Notes: generated from the letters alone by a model not told the origin. A DNA stretch of 64,000 bases from Mytilus californianus (GCF_021869535.1 NW_026262690.1:11209501-11273500), one strand, 5' to 3'; counted from the stretch's first letter, positions 23,297 to 36,300 are shown. Numbers and translations are program-made.

Positions 23297-23302
23297 CAGT
23301 CT
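23297..23302. repeat. Target-site duplication, left copy (CAGTCT)
   Basis: CAGTCT directly precedes the foldback and recurs directly after it at 25502-25507. The element's first bases TAC also match the target, so a 9-base duplication CAGTCTTAC with asymmetric ends cannot be excluded. Confidence 0.75.
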
Positions 23303-23340
23303 TACGGAAGCCGATAAGGGCCATTCAAAAAAAAAAAATT

Positions 23341-23530
23341 ATGTCGTAATTACGACATAGCATGTCGTAATTTCGACATAACATGTCGTTATAACGACAT
23401 CGCTATATCGTAATTTCGACATAACATGTCGTTATAACGACATCGCTATGTCGTAATTTCGACATAACATGTCGTTATTACGACATCACTATGTCGTAAT
23501 AACGACATAGCTATGTCGTAATAACGACAT
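23341..23530. repeat. Array of ATGTCG(N6)CGACAT palindromes, left arm
   Basis: About eight 18-base palindromes such as ATGTCGTTATAACGACAT, spaced by AGC, AAC or CGCT-like linkers. Every unit is palindromic or nearly so, and the centre varies (TAATTA, TAATTT, TTATAA, TTATTA). CpG sites recur twice per unit. Confidence 0.92.
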
Positions 23531-25117
23531 CGCTATATATATATAAAAGAATATGTATTATGATTGCCAAGAGACTTAATGACACAGAAATTAACAACTA
23601 TAGGTCATCATAATGGCCTCAATAATGAGAAAAGCCCCCGCATAGTCAGCTATAAATTAATAATAATAATTTAATTCAAACGAATGAAAATAACGGTTTT
23701 AATAATGTACAAACAAAGACCGAAAAACGAATATGTAACACAGCAAACAAATGACAACCACTGAATTACAGACTCCTGACCGCTATGTGATAATAACGGC
23801 AACCTTATAGTTTAACTTTTCACTTTTTGATGCGATAGGCATTTCAAAATGGTTGTCAGTAAAGGCAAAGTTTGTAGCGGAAACAAATTCATCTTTTTTT
23901 TTTTAGAATAATGAACACTATATGCAATCAAGCTTAATTAAAGTTATTCACTTGCACCTCAGACTTGCACATACTAGAACTTTATTTATAATCAAGTCAA
24001 ATGAGACCCAGTTGAATAGGGGAGCAATTCAAGCTCCTTGGAGCCTCTAATTATGTTTGGCATGTACAGATTTGTGTAAATTATGAAGTCCTGCATTTCC
24101 ATTGCAGGTTCTGAATAAGATGAATTTTAAGCTTTTCCCAATAAAGACTATGTTAAACTTTGGACTCATAGTGCTCAGACCCACGGATCTCTGTACCTTC
24201 ATTTGTACACACTTGAATCTTAATGTACAGTAACTACTGAGGCTTGATGCAAATTATTACTGCATTGCTATTGTTGGTTCTTAATGAGATTCTTCAAGCG
24301 TCCTCCCCATTGAAGCCCTATTAAAACTTTGTACCCCAAGTTCTTTTAACCACTGTTCCCCAGGGCAACTATTCCTACAAACTTAAGGGGAGGGTTAGGA
24401 TTCCGCTAACATGTTTAACCCCGCCACATTCTTTATGTATGTGTATGTCCCAAGTCTTTAACCGTGGGTCTGAGCACTATGAGTCCAAAGTTTAACATAG
24501 TCTTTATTGTGAAAAGCTTTAAATTCATCTTATTCAGAACCTGCAATGCCAAACATAATTAGAGGATCCAGGGAGCTTGAATTGCTCCCCTATTCAACTG
24601 GGTCTCATTTGACTTGATTATAAATAAAGTTCTAGTATGTGCAAGTCTGAGGTGCTAGTGAATAACTTTAATTAAGCTTGATTGCATAAAGTGTTCAATA
24701 TTCTAAAAAAAAAAAAGATGAATTTGTTTACGATACAAACTTTGCCTTTACTGGCGACCATTTTGAAATTCCTATCGCTTCAAAAAGTGAAAAGTTAAAC
24801 TATAAGGTTGTCGTTATTATCAGATAGCGGTCAGGAGTCTGTAATTCAGTGGTTGTCATTTGTTGCTGTGTTACATATTCGTGTTTCGGTCTTTGTTTGT
24901 ACATTATTAAAACCGTTATTTTCACTCGTTTGAATTAAATTGTTAAACAGCTGTCATTTCGGGGACTCTCCCTCTGGTATCTTTCGTCCCTCTTTCATAG
25001 CTGACTATGCGGGGGCTTTTCTCATTATTGAGGGCATTATGATGACCTATAGTTGCTTATTTCTGTGTCATTTAGTCTCTTGGCAATCATAATACATATT
25101 CTTTTATATATATAGCG

Positions 25118-25463
25118 ATGTCGTTTTTACGACATAGCTATGTCGTAATTACGACATAGCTATAGTGATGTCGTAATTACGACTTGTTATGTCGAAATTA
25201 CGACATATCGATGTCGTTATAACGACATGTTATGTCGAAATTACGACATAGCGATGTCGTTATAACGACATGTTATGTCGAAATTACGACATAGCGATGT
25301 CGTTTAAACGACATGTTATGTCGAAATTACGACATAGTGATGTCGTTATTACGACATGTTATGTCGTAATTACGACATGTTATGTCGTAATTACGACATA
25401 GTGATGTCGTTATTACGACATGTTATGTCGTAATTACGACATGTTATGTCGTAATTACGACAT
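25118..25463. repeat. Array of ATGTCG(N6)CGACAT palindromes, right arm
   Basis: About fifteen units of the same palindrome family as the left arm. Unequal unit number between arms points to slippage or recombination after insertion. Confidence 0.92.
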
Positions 25464-25501
25464 AAAATTTTTTTTTTGAATGGCCCTTATCGGCTTCCGT
25501 A

Positions 25502-25507
25502 CAGTCT
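25502..25507. repeat. Target-site duplication, right copy (CAGTCT)
   Basis: Matches 23297-23302. Removing the element with one copy rejoins the LINE reading frame without a shift. Confidence 0.75.
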
Positions 25508-25790
25508 TACATTCAGTAAAGCATAAAATAATTTTGTAATTTCAATATTGTATATTATTCGACATAAGACATATAAATGTACACCAAAAGATTCGTAATT
25601 TGTTGTAATCAGTTTTACTACAAGTTGATCTAGAGTTAGGCGTAGATGCTTAGGCAATCGAGTAGACCGCGAGTAATTTGACCCAACGCGTGCCCTATAT
25701 GTATTTAGGTCAACGTTTGACATAACGGTATTATTAAAGTAGCTACTTTGTGTAATATAGGACACGCTTGGGGACTAAGAGGGCTCATAA

Positions 25791-26689
25791 TATAATAATG
25801 GCTATAAACTGATTTTCGTGTGTGGGAGGCAACAGTGACTATCAACAACTGATAGTAGGATGTGGATGACTGAGAAAAAAAAGTAAGTAGAATAAAGTAG
25901 TATATATACAAAATGAAAAGGGGATGGAACATGTTATAAGAAATACAGGATTTTACCACAACAGTGTCAAAGATGGTTGTACTGTTAAAAGAAAATAAAT
26001 AGTATTATTAAATAGCAAATCTTTAAGTAAACTATGCCTTTTTTCTAATTTTCCTTATTGAATAATATTATTGTGTTCAATATCACAAAAGAATTCAACT
26101 GAGTTAAAACATCTGATATTTTGTAGATGTACAGAAGAGGAATGGCACTCAATGGGAAATATTCGTTTTTACCCGATCGGATACTATCCGTCACAGAAAT
26201 GCAGTCAAGATTTGCTTCGGAAAAACAAATTGTGGATAATGTTGTGGAATTTTAGTGATTACGATACTATACATTATACGATGGAATAACGACTCGCAAA
26301 TAAAAGCTGTTTATTAAAAATGAGATATTTGGTGTTCATTGTATTACTACGATCCAAATTAAAAAAAAACGAAAATCATCCGTTTTAGTAAGATTTCATC
26401 TTCATTCAATATCGCGTTTCGTCCTTTAGAATTATTTCTATGGGTGAACACTTTTAAAGAAAGTGCCCATGGAAATATCCAAAGGGCAAAACGTCCGGAT
26501 GAGTGAAGATGAACAATAGAAAATAACTCTCCATTCCTGAAAAATAATGTAGAGTTTGAACAAAAGATTTACGTCACAGGTGTATTTTAACTCGTACGAC
26601 CGGACGTTCATTCTAACCCTTTTGCTGCCGAAAGGACACACGTGTCCATGTTTTAACTTATGCAAGATTCTCATAATTTCTGTATCTAT
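25791..26689. other. Unassigned DNA
   Basis: No gene or known repeat recognised; short frames only. Confidence 0.5.
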
Positions 26690-26935
26690 TTAAAAAAAAA
26701 TACAGAAGATAAAACAGTGTAAAAGAGAGACGAAGGATACCAAAGGGACATTCAAACTCATAAGTCGAAAATAAACTGTTAACGCCATGGCTAAAAAAGA
26801 AAAAGACAAACAGACACACAACATTAAACAAAACACAACATAGACAACCAAAGACTGAGCAACACGTCCACCAAAAACTGGGGGTGATCTCAGGTGCTCC
26901 GGAAGGGTAAGCAGACCCTGCTCCACATGTGTAAT
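26690..26935 (+). repeat. Mussel interspersed repeat B
   Basis: AAAGGGACATTCAAACTCAT, AAAACACAACATAGACAACC and GATCTCAGGTGCTCCGGAAG then GGTAAGCAGACC...CTCCACATGTG. Related copies at 35490, 45990, 46870 and 48540. It ends about 40 bases upstream of the putative promoter of the ADAMTS-like gene. Confidence 0.7.
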
Positions 26936-26974
26936 ATTTTTTTTTTATCCCTAATGTAGCGTCATTAGGGCGCG

Positions 26975-27014
26975 TGACGTCACAGATGTGCAGCTGTCGT
27001 ATTTTCTATAAAAT
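26975..27014 (+). promoter_or_regulatory. Candidate promoter: CRE-like site and TATA box
   Basis: A full palindromic CRE (TGACGTCA, 26975-26982) lies 25 bases upstream of TATAAAAT (27007-27014). With usual spacing transcription would start near 27037-27045, about 230 bases before the ATG at 27271. The 5' leader would hold short upstream frames (for example from 27068). The placement just upstream of a signal-peptide exon is supportive; there is no experimental support. Confidence 0.45.
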
Positions 27015-27270
27015 TACCTGCAACAAGAGGGCTAAACACGTCGCTTTCAAGGTGTGAAATAGAAAAGATGAATAATATTGATAGTTTTTTCGGTTTAGTT
27101 TATTTGTTTAATTTGTAAAAATTAAATAGATGGTTGTTTTAAATAGGTTATGAAAATTAATTGCCACCTTCTGTTTTCAGTTAAAAGACTTGATTTTCTA
27201 TTGGAAAGAAAATAGATGGAATGCGTCGTGTTAGTCTTTTAATAACTAACAAAAACGGCAGTGCATAAGA

Positions 27271-27336
27271 ATGGCTCTAGAACAACGACTGAATATCATT
27301 ATCGTTTTGATTTTATTTTTCAACATCGAAATTTTG
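27271..27336 (+). CDS. ADAMTS-like exon 1: signal peptide
   Basis: Residues 1-22, [20 protein letters not shown] then IL: short polar start, long hydrophobic core, with cleavage likely at the following Ala. ATG at 27271, first ATG in this frame with these properties; donor GTAAGT, phase 0. Confidence 0.8.
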
Positions 27337-30300
27337 GTAAGTTTCGTCTCCTTGTGTAATAAGTTGAATAACTCTCTGATTTTCGATAAATAATCTTTGG
27401 AGAGGACATCACATAAACCCAAAAGGTTTTATCATCCTTTTCAAGAACGTGTTTGTTCATTGATTTATCTATTCTTTTGTTTATTTTTAAAAATAGACCA
27501 AGTCAGGAATATGACAGTTGTTCTCCATTCGTTTGATGTGTTTGAGCTTTTGATTTTGCCATTTAATAAAGGACTTTCCGTATTGAATTTTCCTTTTCAA
27601 AATAAAACGAGGACAGCAACTAACCAGAAAACCACCAATGCAGCGGCGTGAATCATTAGATTCGAGCTGTTACATGATCAAGACAGAGTAATGTAAGTAT
27701 TGAACCAATGAAAACTAGAGACCTTGTCAAAGACGGGTGGACCAAAATACACTTAGAAAATAACAATTAGATGAGCATGATATTTCAGAGATTATAATTA
27801 GAATCAAAGACAACAAGCGCCCAGAAAGCAATGCAATATCCCATCAATCAGCCGTTGTAAAAGTTCTTTAGCAACAATGGGATCTGTCGGAACTACAAGG
27901 TCTTTTTTATAGGAAATGGACAGAAATGAGACAGAAATGATTCCAATTAATCGTACCACATTCACAGGACAGGAAGCTATATTCCAATAGAACGTCACTT
28001 GGGCATAGATTAAACCTTAGACAGAATATAGGAAACGTTCTAATGGCCGTCAATTAAATAATGATAAATGAATAAAGAAATGTGACAACTGTGCAGCTCA
28101 AACGCAACCACAAGCCAGAAAATCCCCTATGGAACAGTTCCTTTCTGGTGAACCCATGGAGCGAATTGCCCCAACATCAAGGGCAAAAACTGGTGTTAGT
28201 TCTATCTGTGTGTTTCTACAGATATACTCCGACCAATGACAAATTTTGAATCAAACCATTGAAAGAAGTATGTCGCCTTTTACGAATAGAAAAAAATATA
28301 AGATTGACAAATATGCGAACTCAGGGAAATGGCTGTTTGGAAGATTAAATCACACACTAGTATCCATAGTAAAGGGTATTGTCAAGAAAATCGAGACTGT
28401 TGGGGTGGGTATATACCTCAGTTGTTGCTGGCATATAGGTCATCAAAATATCCAAGCACATGTGTTTCAACAATTAAAATGATATAAGAAAGGGAAATAA
28501 CTCTTCCAATTCAAGATTTATCCCTGAAACAGAGTAAGAAAATAATAGTAACATTAGCACCACCGCATATGTAGAATTTAAGAGCTCTCTTATCAAAGCT
28601 CATAAACATGCAAGAAAACACCATCAAGAAAGTAAGGATTCCTAGAAAAAATATTACGACCTAAGTATCAAGAAGATAAAAATTTAATGTAAGACCACCT
28701 GTTTGGCCACATGACCCAACCAGGAAACCTGGCATTTGTTCTAATTAATTGCCTAGATGGAAAGGACCCTTCACAGTCTTGAAGAAAATTGATTAACATG
28801 GTGAAAAAGTCACTAAGCATCCAGCAAATATTTACCATATATACCGTTTGATACCTTATAAGAACAGAAACCGAACAGCGTGATAAACCAACCCGATCTG
28901 TTTAGAAGTAACAGGTGTAGTAATTGTCAGAAAAAAATGGCCCAGGTGCATACTGATACACGTGTTTATATACGTCCACTTCATTTAAACTTAGTTGGGT
29001 AGTTGTCTCTTTTTGGAAATCATACCAAATCTCCTTATCCTTATTTTTATATTGATATTTTAAAATTTCTATTACGAAGTTAGACAGGGAAAAGTTACTG
29101 GTGACGATGCGCAATAGGCGATCCTCTGATGTCTAGACTCACGTTTATGAATCTATCTTATTTTAGAGTTAAATAATTGGATTGGCCATCCTAGATATTT
29201 AGCTAAATGTTTATTTTATAATTTGCTCCGAAACGTAGGAGAGAGACGAGAAGAAGTTCCTGTACATTCAGCAGAGAGATTGTTGGTGATGGAGAATTTC
29301 AAGTCAATTTTGTACTTCTAACCAAAGGTTAAAACGCTGAAGACACTGAAATTGATTTTATATTAGAATGAGTATGCAGATGTTGTTTACAAATACCACA
29401 AATAAAGATAACATTATTGTAATCCTTGTATCAGTGTTGAAATATAACAAAAGAAGTTAGGTTATCTTCCTTGTTTACCTAAATTATATTTTGTGTATAA
29501 CATGCCTGTCATAGCCTCAATTCTTCTAGGTGCTCAGTGTGGATATACTGCTAATATCCATAAGAATAGTAATGCCTTTGTTAAAAAATGTTTAGATATA
29601 ACTACCATTTCCTCCCCGAGGATATTACTGGCACAGTGATCAGCACTTCTGTGTTGACATAACTTATCATTGATATGACAATAATAATTAACTAACTGTT
29701 TACAAAACTCTGAATTACTAAGGATTTTTAACCCCAGGAATAGATTACCTTAGCTGTTTTTAGTAAAACCTTTCAGAAATATTAGTTCTCAATGCTCTTT
29801 AACTTCATAATTTATTTGGCCTTTTAACTTTTATGATTCGAGCGTCAATGATGAGTATTTGTGGACGATACGTGCATCTGGTGTACAATATTATAAGCCT
29901 GATATCTTTGATGAGTTTGATTTACCAATTCCAATACAAATACTGGTGTATAGAAATAAAGAAAGGAAAACAAACCACAAAATAACAATGGTGCCGATCC
30001 TAGATATTACCATGATAACAGTAACACAGAAACATATCCAATAATTTTCAAAAATTGAAAATTATAAAAGATGTTGCAGAGAAAAAAATTGATGTGCAGT
30101 TAAGTGGAAATTACTAATATAAGAAACAATGTATATATTACCAAGTAACACCAACTGAAATCATAACCAAACAAAAAGAAGATAAAAAGACACCTTGATG
30201 TTCCAAGCTAATAAATATTATATGAAAACCTTAACTTACCATTGGATTCAATTCCTTATCTTTCAGAATGAGAACTTTAAATCTAGATGATTAATGAATT

Positions 30301-33300
30301 AATAAGTGACATAAAGTGCCACATCAACGAAAAGGCAATTTGAGATGAAAAACTTCCTGTCAGGGCTTAATAGGCAGCCAGCCATCCGAATAGCTAAAAA
30401 TCAACTAGATACAACCACTGAAAATCTATTCACAACAGTGAAACAACTAGTCAGCAAAAGACTAGGGAAATATTAACCCTGGTAACATGCCAGCTATCCC
30501 ACTAGCCAGAATGGACTAGAAGTCTACCTCATTGAAGGTACCAACTGGTGCAACATATCTGGAGTGGCCACCCAGGGATTGGGAAAACCTGACATCCTAC
30601 CGTAAGTTGTTGACTTGGGAATTTGCTGCTTCCTTATAGGAGTACAATTCTACTGGTAATTTCCCAAACGTAGGCATAATAGACCTTTCAGATGAACAAT
30701 TGCATGGCCTTCTTAGGAACGAAGGAGCGGGAAATTAAGGATAAAGAAAACCTGGTGAGAAAATGCCGTTATTATTATTATGAACTGTTAAGAAATGTAA
30801 TTAACAAAGACCAGTCAGTACTAAGCGTAATGGTGGACCTATGAAACCAGACACCTTAGAGACACCTCCACAGACAAGATTATCCAAATGCGCAACCGAC
30901 GCAACATGCCTCTACGTTTAATGTGAACATAACGTGTATAAATCCCGAAAAACTCCAAATTATCTGTTATTTGATCGAACTTAATTGTGGAATCCATATA
31001 TTTCCTGCCTATATAAATTCAGTGTACTAAACATTCTAAATTAGTGTATAAAATTCAGGAGAATGTCTTATTTTAAAGGGGGGGGGGTAGTGTAACGACT
31101 GGTATTACTGACATATTTTTTTTAACAAACTGTAAATTAACATTTGAACTTGAGAAGGACAACAACAATGACATGTGGATTTGCACTTCTTAAATCCTTT
31201 TAAATATTTACTGTAACTTGACCTTAAGGTTGAACTGTCTTTCTAATTTTAGGCAAAATCATTGTTAGATGATAGTCACATAAATGAATTCATCAACACT
31301 AGAAAACTTCGTGAAGGTAAGCAAGTATGTTTTTAAGTTTTAAGTTTGTAGTGGGGGAGGATGATAGTCTACGTCACATGGAGAACGGTGTAGATTCAAC
31401 GGTTCTTAAGTGTTATATGTGTCCTTCATTTTCATTGAAGAACAGTAGGCCATTAATCCATATTTTTTTTATCAAACATAGGTATTTATAAAACTTGGCC
31501 TCACATATACCGGATTAGGATTATCCAAGAAGCATTGATCATGGACATATCCGGTATTGAATGTTTCATTAAATATATATAACCCAATTTCCATTTGATA
31601 AGCAACACTTCATTTGAAGTCGATCAAAATATCTGTTTCAAGCAAGTTCCGTAGACAATGAAATTTAGAATACTAAAGAAACATTCAGATAACAGTTGCT
31701 TGTAATATCAATAAAAGAAGTACAATATCAATAAATTTAAAATGTATCGTTTACATTTCTATCTTTTTTAGGATTATTGTCAACGATCATTACATCAGAA
31801 ATATTGGGGATAATACGATACCTACCCTGTCCGTATTTCTCATCTCACTTTTCTCTATTCATTTCGGTCATGTCACCTGTAATTCCTGTTTATTTTTTAG
31901 TAAATGCTTTGGATTTTAAGTCATCGCTTTGAAGTCTTACTCACTTATGAATATATATTATTTCTAAATTGATTACATATGTTTTTGCACAAAATACTAA
32001 AGCTAGGTATAGTACGTAGATGATGTCATTTCATTCGATAAATTTAACCTTTGTATCTCTTAGTTACATTTACCAAAACAAGTAATAGAAAATGTCAGAA
32101 AAAAATATTCCTGCTTCTTCTTGAAATCACCTTATGATCTTGAAATAAACTTTCTTGTAAATCCGTTCATATTATTTTCAGATGGCTTTAATGAGTTTGA
32201 GTTGACATCAGTCAAAGAGGTTACAAATTCAAATCAGCAGAGGTATGATCATTTTTGTTTAGAATACTTACTAACATAAAGACATTTATTCATAATTTAT
32301 GATTTTCAAATCTTAGGCAACCATCAATTTATCATAACATATAAAAAAATAACAATAACTTCTGATATTCACAAGAAAAGGTACTATAAGGGGTCAGACA
32401 GTCCAACTAGAAAAATTATTTAAACATTTCAAAAGAAGAATATATGAGAAGGCCACTTTTTGGCCCCTTGATTTAAAAAAAAAATATTATAACATATAAC
32501 ACCCTTCAGGTTTATATAAGACATCATTCTGTCAGATATCAGTATGTATAGTTGTCTTACATATTTGCATTAGGGCTACAAACTTCTTTCTTGGATTTAG
32601 TGCAAATCTGCACAGAAAGCAACAATAGCCTAATGTTTAGATCTTGTCATTTATATTAAGATATCAGCCAAATTTTTAACCAAACTGATATTTTACTGCA
32701 AGGTGTATTTTTCAAAGATGTCAATATGTGTAAAATATCTATTGGTTAAGATATTTGTCCAATTTCAGTTTTTGTCCAAAAAACTATGTAAAAATTATAC
32801 TTTTTTGTATCTTCTATGTCATTTTCATCATGTTTGTGACATCATATCGACATTACATGTGGTTTTTATGTATATAAGTGTGCGGATTATAAGAATAATG
32901 CCTCTTATCATACCTCCTCTTTTGCCTTTTTTTCTGAAGTCTAACAAGTCTGCAGTCTAATGACACCACATTTTAATTTTGCCATCATGCCCAATCTAGC
33001 ATTAATATTTAATGTTGAAGTACCTACAGTAGTATTTCTAATTCGATTTCAGTATCGATTGCAAATACCAAACAATTTTTTTTCAGATGCTTTCAATAGA
33101 CTATAGACTGTTCATTGAAAGACATAACTTCATTCCGATAAACATATTTCTATCACTACATCTGTTCTTATTTATAACGCATTATTATTACCATTATGAG
33201 GGGAAGATAAATATGGTTCATAATTGTATTATACAAAAAAGTAAAACAAAAATACCGAACTCCAAGGTAAATTCAAAAAAAGGAATTCAAAAACTGACGG

Positions 33301-36300
33301 GTTCAACCAGGTTTTATAGTAAACTTGCAACAATTGGTTTTATTGAAGAATTCATTATTTCATGGCAAAATAAACCCCAAAATGAACCCTTTTTTACTGA
33401 CAGCATATGTTGTGCATAAAATCAAAAACACCGAATAATAACAAATGTCACTAGTGGAGCGGGTACTGATAACCTGAGTTCTCCAAAGTATAAAGTTTTG
33501 TACATATTTTCAGTTTTGCGAAGTGTACTATGGATGATTCTTTTTCTTTTATTTCACGATGGTGGATGTCTATGTCTCCTTATGATTTTTACAATCCTAG
33601 GTGTTTACTAACATCCTATATTTTTTTATAGCACATTTATATTCCGACGTTAAGTGTATGATTAATGTAAATTTGATGATATACACAACCCCACAGGTAA
33701 AGTTGACCTGATATGATTTTGGCTGTTAAAATAAGTTCCTTTGGTTCATGTGTTTAAAAGTTTCATAGTTTACCTTTACAAAACTCTTGGTCTCAAACGT
33801 ACAATAGTTTTTCCTGAACAAAGGTAAAACCCAAATTGAATGAGGAGTACTTTATCTTCATGTATTTAGTTCTTCATTTCAAAGTTAACTAAAAAATTAA
33901 AACATATATAGAGACAAACACATTAATATTTGGCAGATGAGACTAGATTTTAGTACTCTCATTGTTATCTTGATCATTGGAATAACAAAAGGTACATATA
34001 AAGTGTGATTAAAAAAAACAGAGTAGAAAATGAATTTACCACAACAGTATGAATATAAGAAGATGTGGTATGATTGCTAATGACTAAACGAGACAACGTT
34101 CAACCACAAAACAAATGACGAAGAAGTTATGGTCACCATAGTTGATTCAACAATTAACAAAATCTATACAGCAAAACAATCTACTAAAACCCCGACTTGA
34201 CAAAGGCTAAACAATTCAAACGAGAAAACTAGCCACTTGATTCATAAAAAACAAATCAGATACACAGCAACAAACGATAACCTCTAAACTACAGGCTCCC
34301 GAACCGGGAATGAAAAACACAGATTGTCATGGGACCAAACATATTGGCAGGCAATCATCACCCCGTCCCCAACCTTGGACAGCGCCGCAACCAACAGCAC
34401 AAAACAAAAACAAGTTGTTACAGTCAGTTGGAAAAGGCCGACTAATCAGATCGACACAAAGCACACAAAAAGGCAACTAACAAAAAGACTTCAGACACAA
34501 AGTATCGGTCTGAGAATACTCGCAGTTACTGAAAGCTAGTAGGTCAAAACAAATAACAGCTGATAACAAAATCAGGTATCCAAGATTAAAATGTCAATCA
34601 GTACACATCCAATGGATTTAGTGTATTGACGTCATAAACAGTTAGAAAAAAAAAGACCTTGTGTAATGCCATAATATAAGTATCGACAGAATGTAGGACC
34701 GTGAATGCTGTTTGTTCTGATAAAATTAATAGTGATTGTATTGTATTTGAAAAATATACAAGTATGAGTAAAACGATACTCATATAATCGTATCAACTTA
34801 ATCCTGTGAGATAAAAATAAAATCAATAAAAACCGTTTTACATTTTGTTATTGCCCGTTCCTAAAGAATAATATAAAATATGCAATGATAAATAGTGGGA
34901 TAATTCTTATTGAAGCCTAGACGCTGCTTCAATCCATCGACGAAGAAGATCAGTAGACTCTAGAAAATCATATGATATTGAAATATCTGCATTTGGGGAA
35001 TCTTACAACATGATTCTTCGACATACCAAGTCAGTGCTTCATCCTTCAGCTAAAGTTTCCATCATAATGGATGAAGAAGAAACGGAATGGAAGGGAGATC
35101 ATCCGGATTGTTTTCTTATTGGAAATGTCCATTCCCATGATGGAACTGTCTCGGCATCATTTTGCAAAGAATTGGTATAAAATTATCTGTTAGAAATTGG
35201 CAAATATTAAACATAGAAGAGAATATGAAAATATATAGTAAACATTAAAAGATTTACTATTGTGAATATTGAAATTATACTGCACATGTATTTTAATGGA
35301 GGTCTCTGTTTTCACAAGATAGGTTATGTACTTTTTTTCCCCATTGTAAAAATATACAAATATCGCAACAGTTAACTTTAGATAAGAATAAAACGAGGTC
35401 AATGAATTAAGTCCAGATTTTATTGTATGATACACTAAATATTGCAGTATTATCCGTTTTCGTGTTAATGTTTGGTATGTATGAATTGTTTGGATTCGAA
35501 TGCACTTGATAATGGTCATACCAGGAAAATGGGACAAACGAAAAACGACGAAAAGATAACAACAGTGTACAAAACACCACACAAAAAAATATAAGATGAC
35601 CTTAGATGCTCCAGACGGGTAAGCAGTTCTTGCTCAATATGTTGCACCCGTTTTGTACCTTATGCAAATACAAATTCGATGATAAGTCTCGTTCGGTCAT
35701 GTCACATTAAAAAAAATGCGAAAATCAAAACTTTCAATAGCAACCATATATTAACTCTCATCCTAATTTTCTATGTTGCATATGCACGTAAAGTAAAAAT
35801 AAAACTTATCAATTTAGCGAGGAATGATGTCAACTAGCGACCATGAACTTCACTTTGAAGTTTTACCAAATCATATTCGAAAACGAAGTACATTAGAGAA
35901 AGTACAGCATACAACACTGATAGCAAGAAAACGACGAGAAGATTTAATGTTCTCTGATTTGAGCCAAACGAATGGTAAGCATTGGTTTTCTGATAAAGAT
36001 ATTTATTTCAAAATTGTGTTGGCTTTTATTAGGTATGTAGTTCCATTACCAATAATATGAGGGCAATAATAGCATATTGTTTTTTTAGAATATACTTTCA
36101 TTTGCCTTAATTATAATATTCTTTTTTATTTGGTATCGGTTGTTTCATAACAATTAATAATGATATTAGTTGAGTTAGAGATGTTGTTAATGTTTTCATA
36201 GGAAGTAATCAGAGAGGACATACAATGTACGAAAGCTTAAAAAAATTAGTCAACGTTGAGGACGAACGGAAATCATATAATTGTAACATCAAGTAAACAG

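Larger units (their letters stand above)
23303..25501. mobile_element. 2.2-kb foldback element with palindrome arrays
   Basis: Perfect 24-base terminal inverted repeats starting TACGGAAGCCGATAAGGGCC open both ends, followed by A/T runs. Next on each side is an array of palindromic 18-mers (23341-23530 and 25118-25463), then several hundred bases that are again inverted copies, including mussel repeat A modules (CATAGTCAGCTAT / ATAGCTGACTATG). The arms are 23303-24186 and 24462-25501, with a loop of about 275 bases (24187-24461). The right arm has a longer palindrome array; the left arm has an extra ~45-base piece near 24064-24110. No protein is encoded, so it depends on an enzyme from elsewhere. 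It sits inside the ORF2 start of LINE copy 2. Confidence 0.92.
19987..25765 (-). pseudogene. LINE copy 2 ORF2: endonuclease-reverse transcriptase, many breaks
   Basis: Pieces in order on the minus strand. 25765-25502: N-terminus with NTYRARVG, matching EQYRMRVG of copy 1. Foldback insertion. About 23302-22964: hydrophobic run, 2A-like GDIEKYPGP, then endonuclease start (TCLNSQSFL). 22801-22592: FGNFYRPPD and IICGDFNDD. 22536-21916: SLLDLIM, RYHCPISG and a basic linker. 21690-21295: RT fingers and palm (YRPISLLSNIGKTMERCIFK, VIFCDISRAFDRVWH). 21273-21025: AGVPQGSILGPILF and FADDTSIY. 21062-20670, 20587-20360 and 20262-19987: thumb and C-terminal region ending in a Cys/His motif (C-x-C-G-x3-T-T-S-H-x6-C-P). 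At least six frameshifts or stops break it. Unlike copy 1 the QGSILGP Gly is present. Confidence 0.88.
19632..25790 (-). mobile_element. LINE copy 2 (CR1/Jockey-type), broken and split by a foldback element
   Basis: Same architecture as LINE copy 1 but a distinct subfamily. ORF2 pieces run from about 25765 to 19987 on the minus strand, interrupted by the foldback at 23303-25501. The 3' UTR (19986-19632) has a stem-loop with the same flanks as copy 1. No ORF1 was found upstream of 25790, so the copy is 5'-truncated or its ORF1 is beyond recognition. Confidence 0.88.

Noticed and set aside
23341..25463. Repeat arrays that could be mistaken for a CRISPR array
   Set aside because: Units are 18-base palindromes with tiny linkers, no unique spacers, eukaryotic context, and they lie in inverted arms of a mobile element.
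33087..33419. 110-codon plus frame in intron 3
   Set aside because: No recognisable motif and no compatible splice phase.
35190..35582. 130-codon minus frame in intron 4
   Set aside because: Overlaps the antisense of repeat B and has no domain-like pattern.
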